Part shown: one piece after another, positions 7,228-8,268 of the stretch
Layout: every line of letters begins with the position of its first letter
Position numbering within the stretch: the stretch's first letter is position 1
Notes under the pieces: generated by a model
Seen by the model: only the letters and a program-made list of their open reading frames with translations
The model's database searches: none
What the model was told of the DNA's origin: nothing
Assembly: GCA_946480685.1 (NCBI GenBank)
Contig: CAMLLI010000142.1
Location: 1 to 8,268, forward strand
Source of the DNA: an uncultured Flammeovirgaceae bacterium
Lineage (GTDB): Bacteria; Bacteroidota; Bacteroidia; Cytophagales; Cyclobacteriaceae
DNA length: 8,268 bases
Direction: 5' to 3'
Translations under genes and position numbers: made by a program

Positions 7228-8268
7228 ATGCAACGAATCAATCTGAAGAAAAATCTGATCAAAGTATTATTGATCTTATTGACTGCATTGCTTGTCGCCA
7301 ATTGCGTGTTGACGTTTCTTAACAGTAATACTATTGTAGAGAACAACGCCCTGAGAGAGCGAACAGAACACGTAAAGCGGAATACAGAACGCATCATCGG
7401 CGATATTGTTCACGGTGCAGATCTGGCGGTACGCGGTTATGGACTGACAAAGAGTGAGAAACTTGCTGAACCACTCCGGATTGCTTGTGTATATAAAGAC
7501 TCTGTCTTTATAGGGCTGAAGAACCAACTCAATAGTCAGCATTATGACACAGCAGGCTTGCATGAAATAAAGACAGCCGTTAATGACTACCTGATGTTTT
7601 CGAACGGTATGATCGAGTTGGCGCGTCAGGACAGCATGCAGAAATTTACTGCTATATTAAATGAAGACCGTGGGTTTGCGCTGTGGCAAAAATATATGGA
7701 GTTCCGTGATCCCTTATTTGCCTATGAAGATGCACTCAATAAAGAGGCCGAGAACCGTTATGTAGCTGCACTCGGAGACAGCAGACTCATCGTTATTGTA
7801 TTATTGCTTCTTGGTGTACCTACTATGATCTATATAATCAAACGCCTGGGCCGTGACGAGAAACAACTTGCAGCATTGCTCCTGAATCTCGACCAGCAAA
7901 ACCGCCAGTATATATTTGATAACGGTGCGCCTTTGGACGTAAATGACATCGATCATGTTATTGAAAACTCAATCCAGAATTTCAAGAAGGCAAATACGTT
8001 CATCACGAATATAGCGAACGGAAACTATGGCGTGGAATGGGAAACACTCAATGAAGGCAATCGTTCACTGAATAAAAGCAACCTGGCGGGAAATCTCATC
8101 CGGATGAAAAACCATTTAAATGATAGCAAGCTCAGCAATGAGAAACGCGAGTGGGGTGTATCCGGTTTGGCCGAACTGATCACGTTAATTCAAAACCAAC
8201 GCGACATCAAAGAACTTGGCAATAGTGTTGTTAAATATATAGTGCACTATACAAAATCAAATCAAGCC
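7228..8268 (+). CDS. Membrane sensor protein with CHASE3-like domain, HAMP-like linker and start of a GAF domain (C-terminus outside window)
   Basis: The frame is open from the ATG at 7228 to the window edge (347 codons, no stop), so the listed frames do not show it. The start follows the A-rich leader CCTTAAAAAG and immediately precedes a basic N-terminus (MQRINLKKN) and membrane segment 1, about residues 11-31. Residues about 32-186 lie outside the membrane and are predicted all-helical. The stretch HGADLAVRGYGLT (R69-G70) resembles the E-T-G-x-R-G-F-L-L-T signature of CHASE3 four-helix sensor domains. Membrane segment 2 spans about 187-204. It is followed by a charged coil and a HAMP-like stretch (about 255-305), with a conserved-looking W309 in REWGVSGLAELI. 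RDIKELGNSVVKYIVHYTKSNQA, the last visible residues, resembles the opening helix of GAF domains in Bacteroidota multidomain sensors. The output module, probably a histidine kinase (or less likely a cyclase or phosphatase), is beyond the edge. It diverges from the hydrolase operon and may regulate it, but nothing in the sequence proves this, and its ligand is unknown. Confidence 0.8.
   Translation, partial: MQRINLKKNLIKVLLILLTALLVANCVLTFLNSNTIVENNALRERTEHVKRNTERIIGDIVHGADLAVRGYGLTKSEKLAEPLRIACVYKDSVFIGLKNQLNSQHYDTAGLHEIKTAVNDYLMFSNGMIELARQDSMQKFTAILNEDRGFALWQKYMEFRDPLFAYEDALNKEAENRYVAALGDSRLIVIVLLLLGVPTMIYIIKRLGRDEKQLAALLLNLDQQNRQYIFDNGAPLDVNDIDHVIENSIQNFKKANTFITNIANGNYGVEWETLNEGNRSLNKSNLAGNLIRMKNHLNDSKLSNEKREWGVSGLAELITLIQNQRDIKELGNSVVKYIVHYTKSNQA

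Overview
The window looks like a polysaccharide-utilisation region from a Bacteroidota genome (Chitinophagales- or Cytophagales-like by impression; the sequence does not fix the genus). The grounds are the enzyme types, A-rich leaders without clear Shine-Dalgarno sequences, Ala-Gln signal-peptide junctions, and a TTTG / nAnnTTTG promoter-like pair of the Bacteroidota type. Base composition is roughly mid-40s % GC by eye.

Layout. Positions 1-6792 hold three genes on the minus strand, in transcription order: a secreted GH42 beta-galactosidase (6792-4609), a secreted GH2 beta-galactosidase (4552-2111) and a secreted GH74 xyloglucanase-type enzyme (2026 to the window edge, C-terminus cut off). 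The gaps are 56 and 84 bp with no convincing terminator, so they are probably one operon. A 435-bp divergent intergenic region (6793-7227) follows. From 7228 to the right edge, on the plus strand, lies the N-terminal part of a membrane sensor with a CHASE3-like extracytoplasmic helical domain, two membrane segments, a HAMP-like linker and the beginning of a probable GAF domain; its output domain is beyond the window.

How they may work together. GH74 enzymes cut the beta-1,4-glucan backbone of xyloglucan. The GH2 and GH42 enzymes could remove beta-galactosyl residues from the side chains of the polymer or of released oligosaccharides. All three carry N-terminal export signals and should act in the periplasm or outside. 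Xylosidase, glucosidase, fucosidase and SusC/SusD partners of a typical xyloglucan locus are not in the window and may lie beyond the left edge. The divergent sensor might control the operon, but the only evidence is its position.

No RNA genes, CRISPR arrays, insertion sequences or integration signatures were seen. The most unusual sequence-level feature is a marked excess of TATATA (18 sites by hand count), much of it from Tyr-Ile and Ile-Tyr pairs written with the ATA codon.
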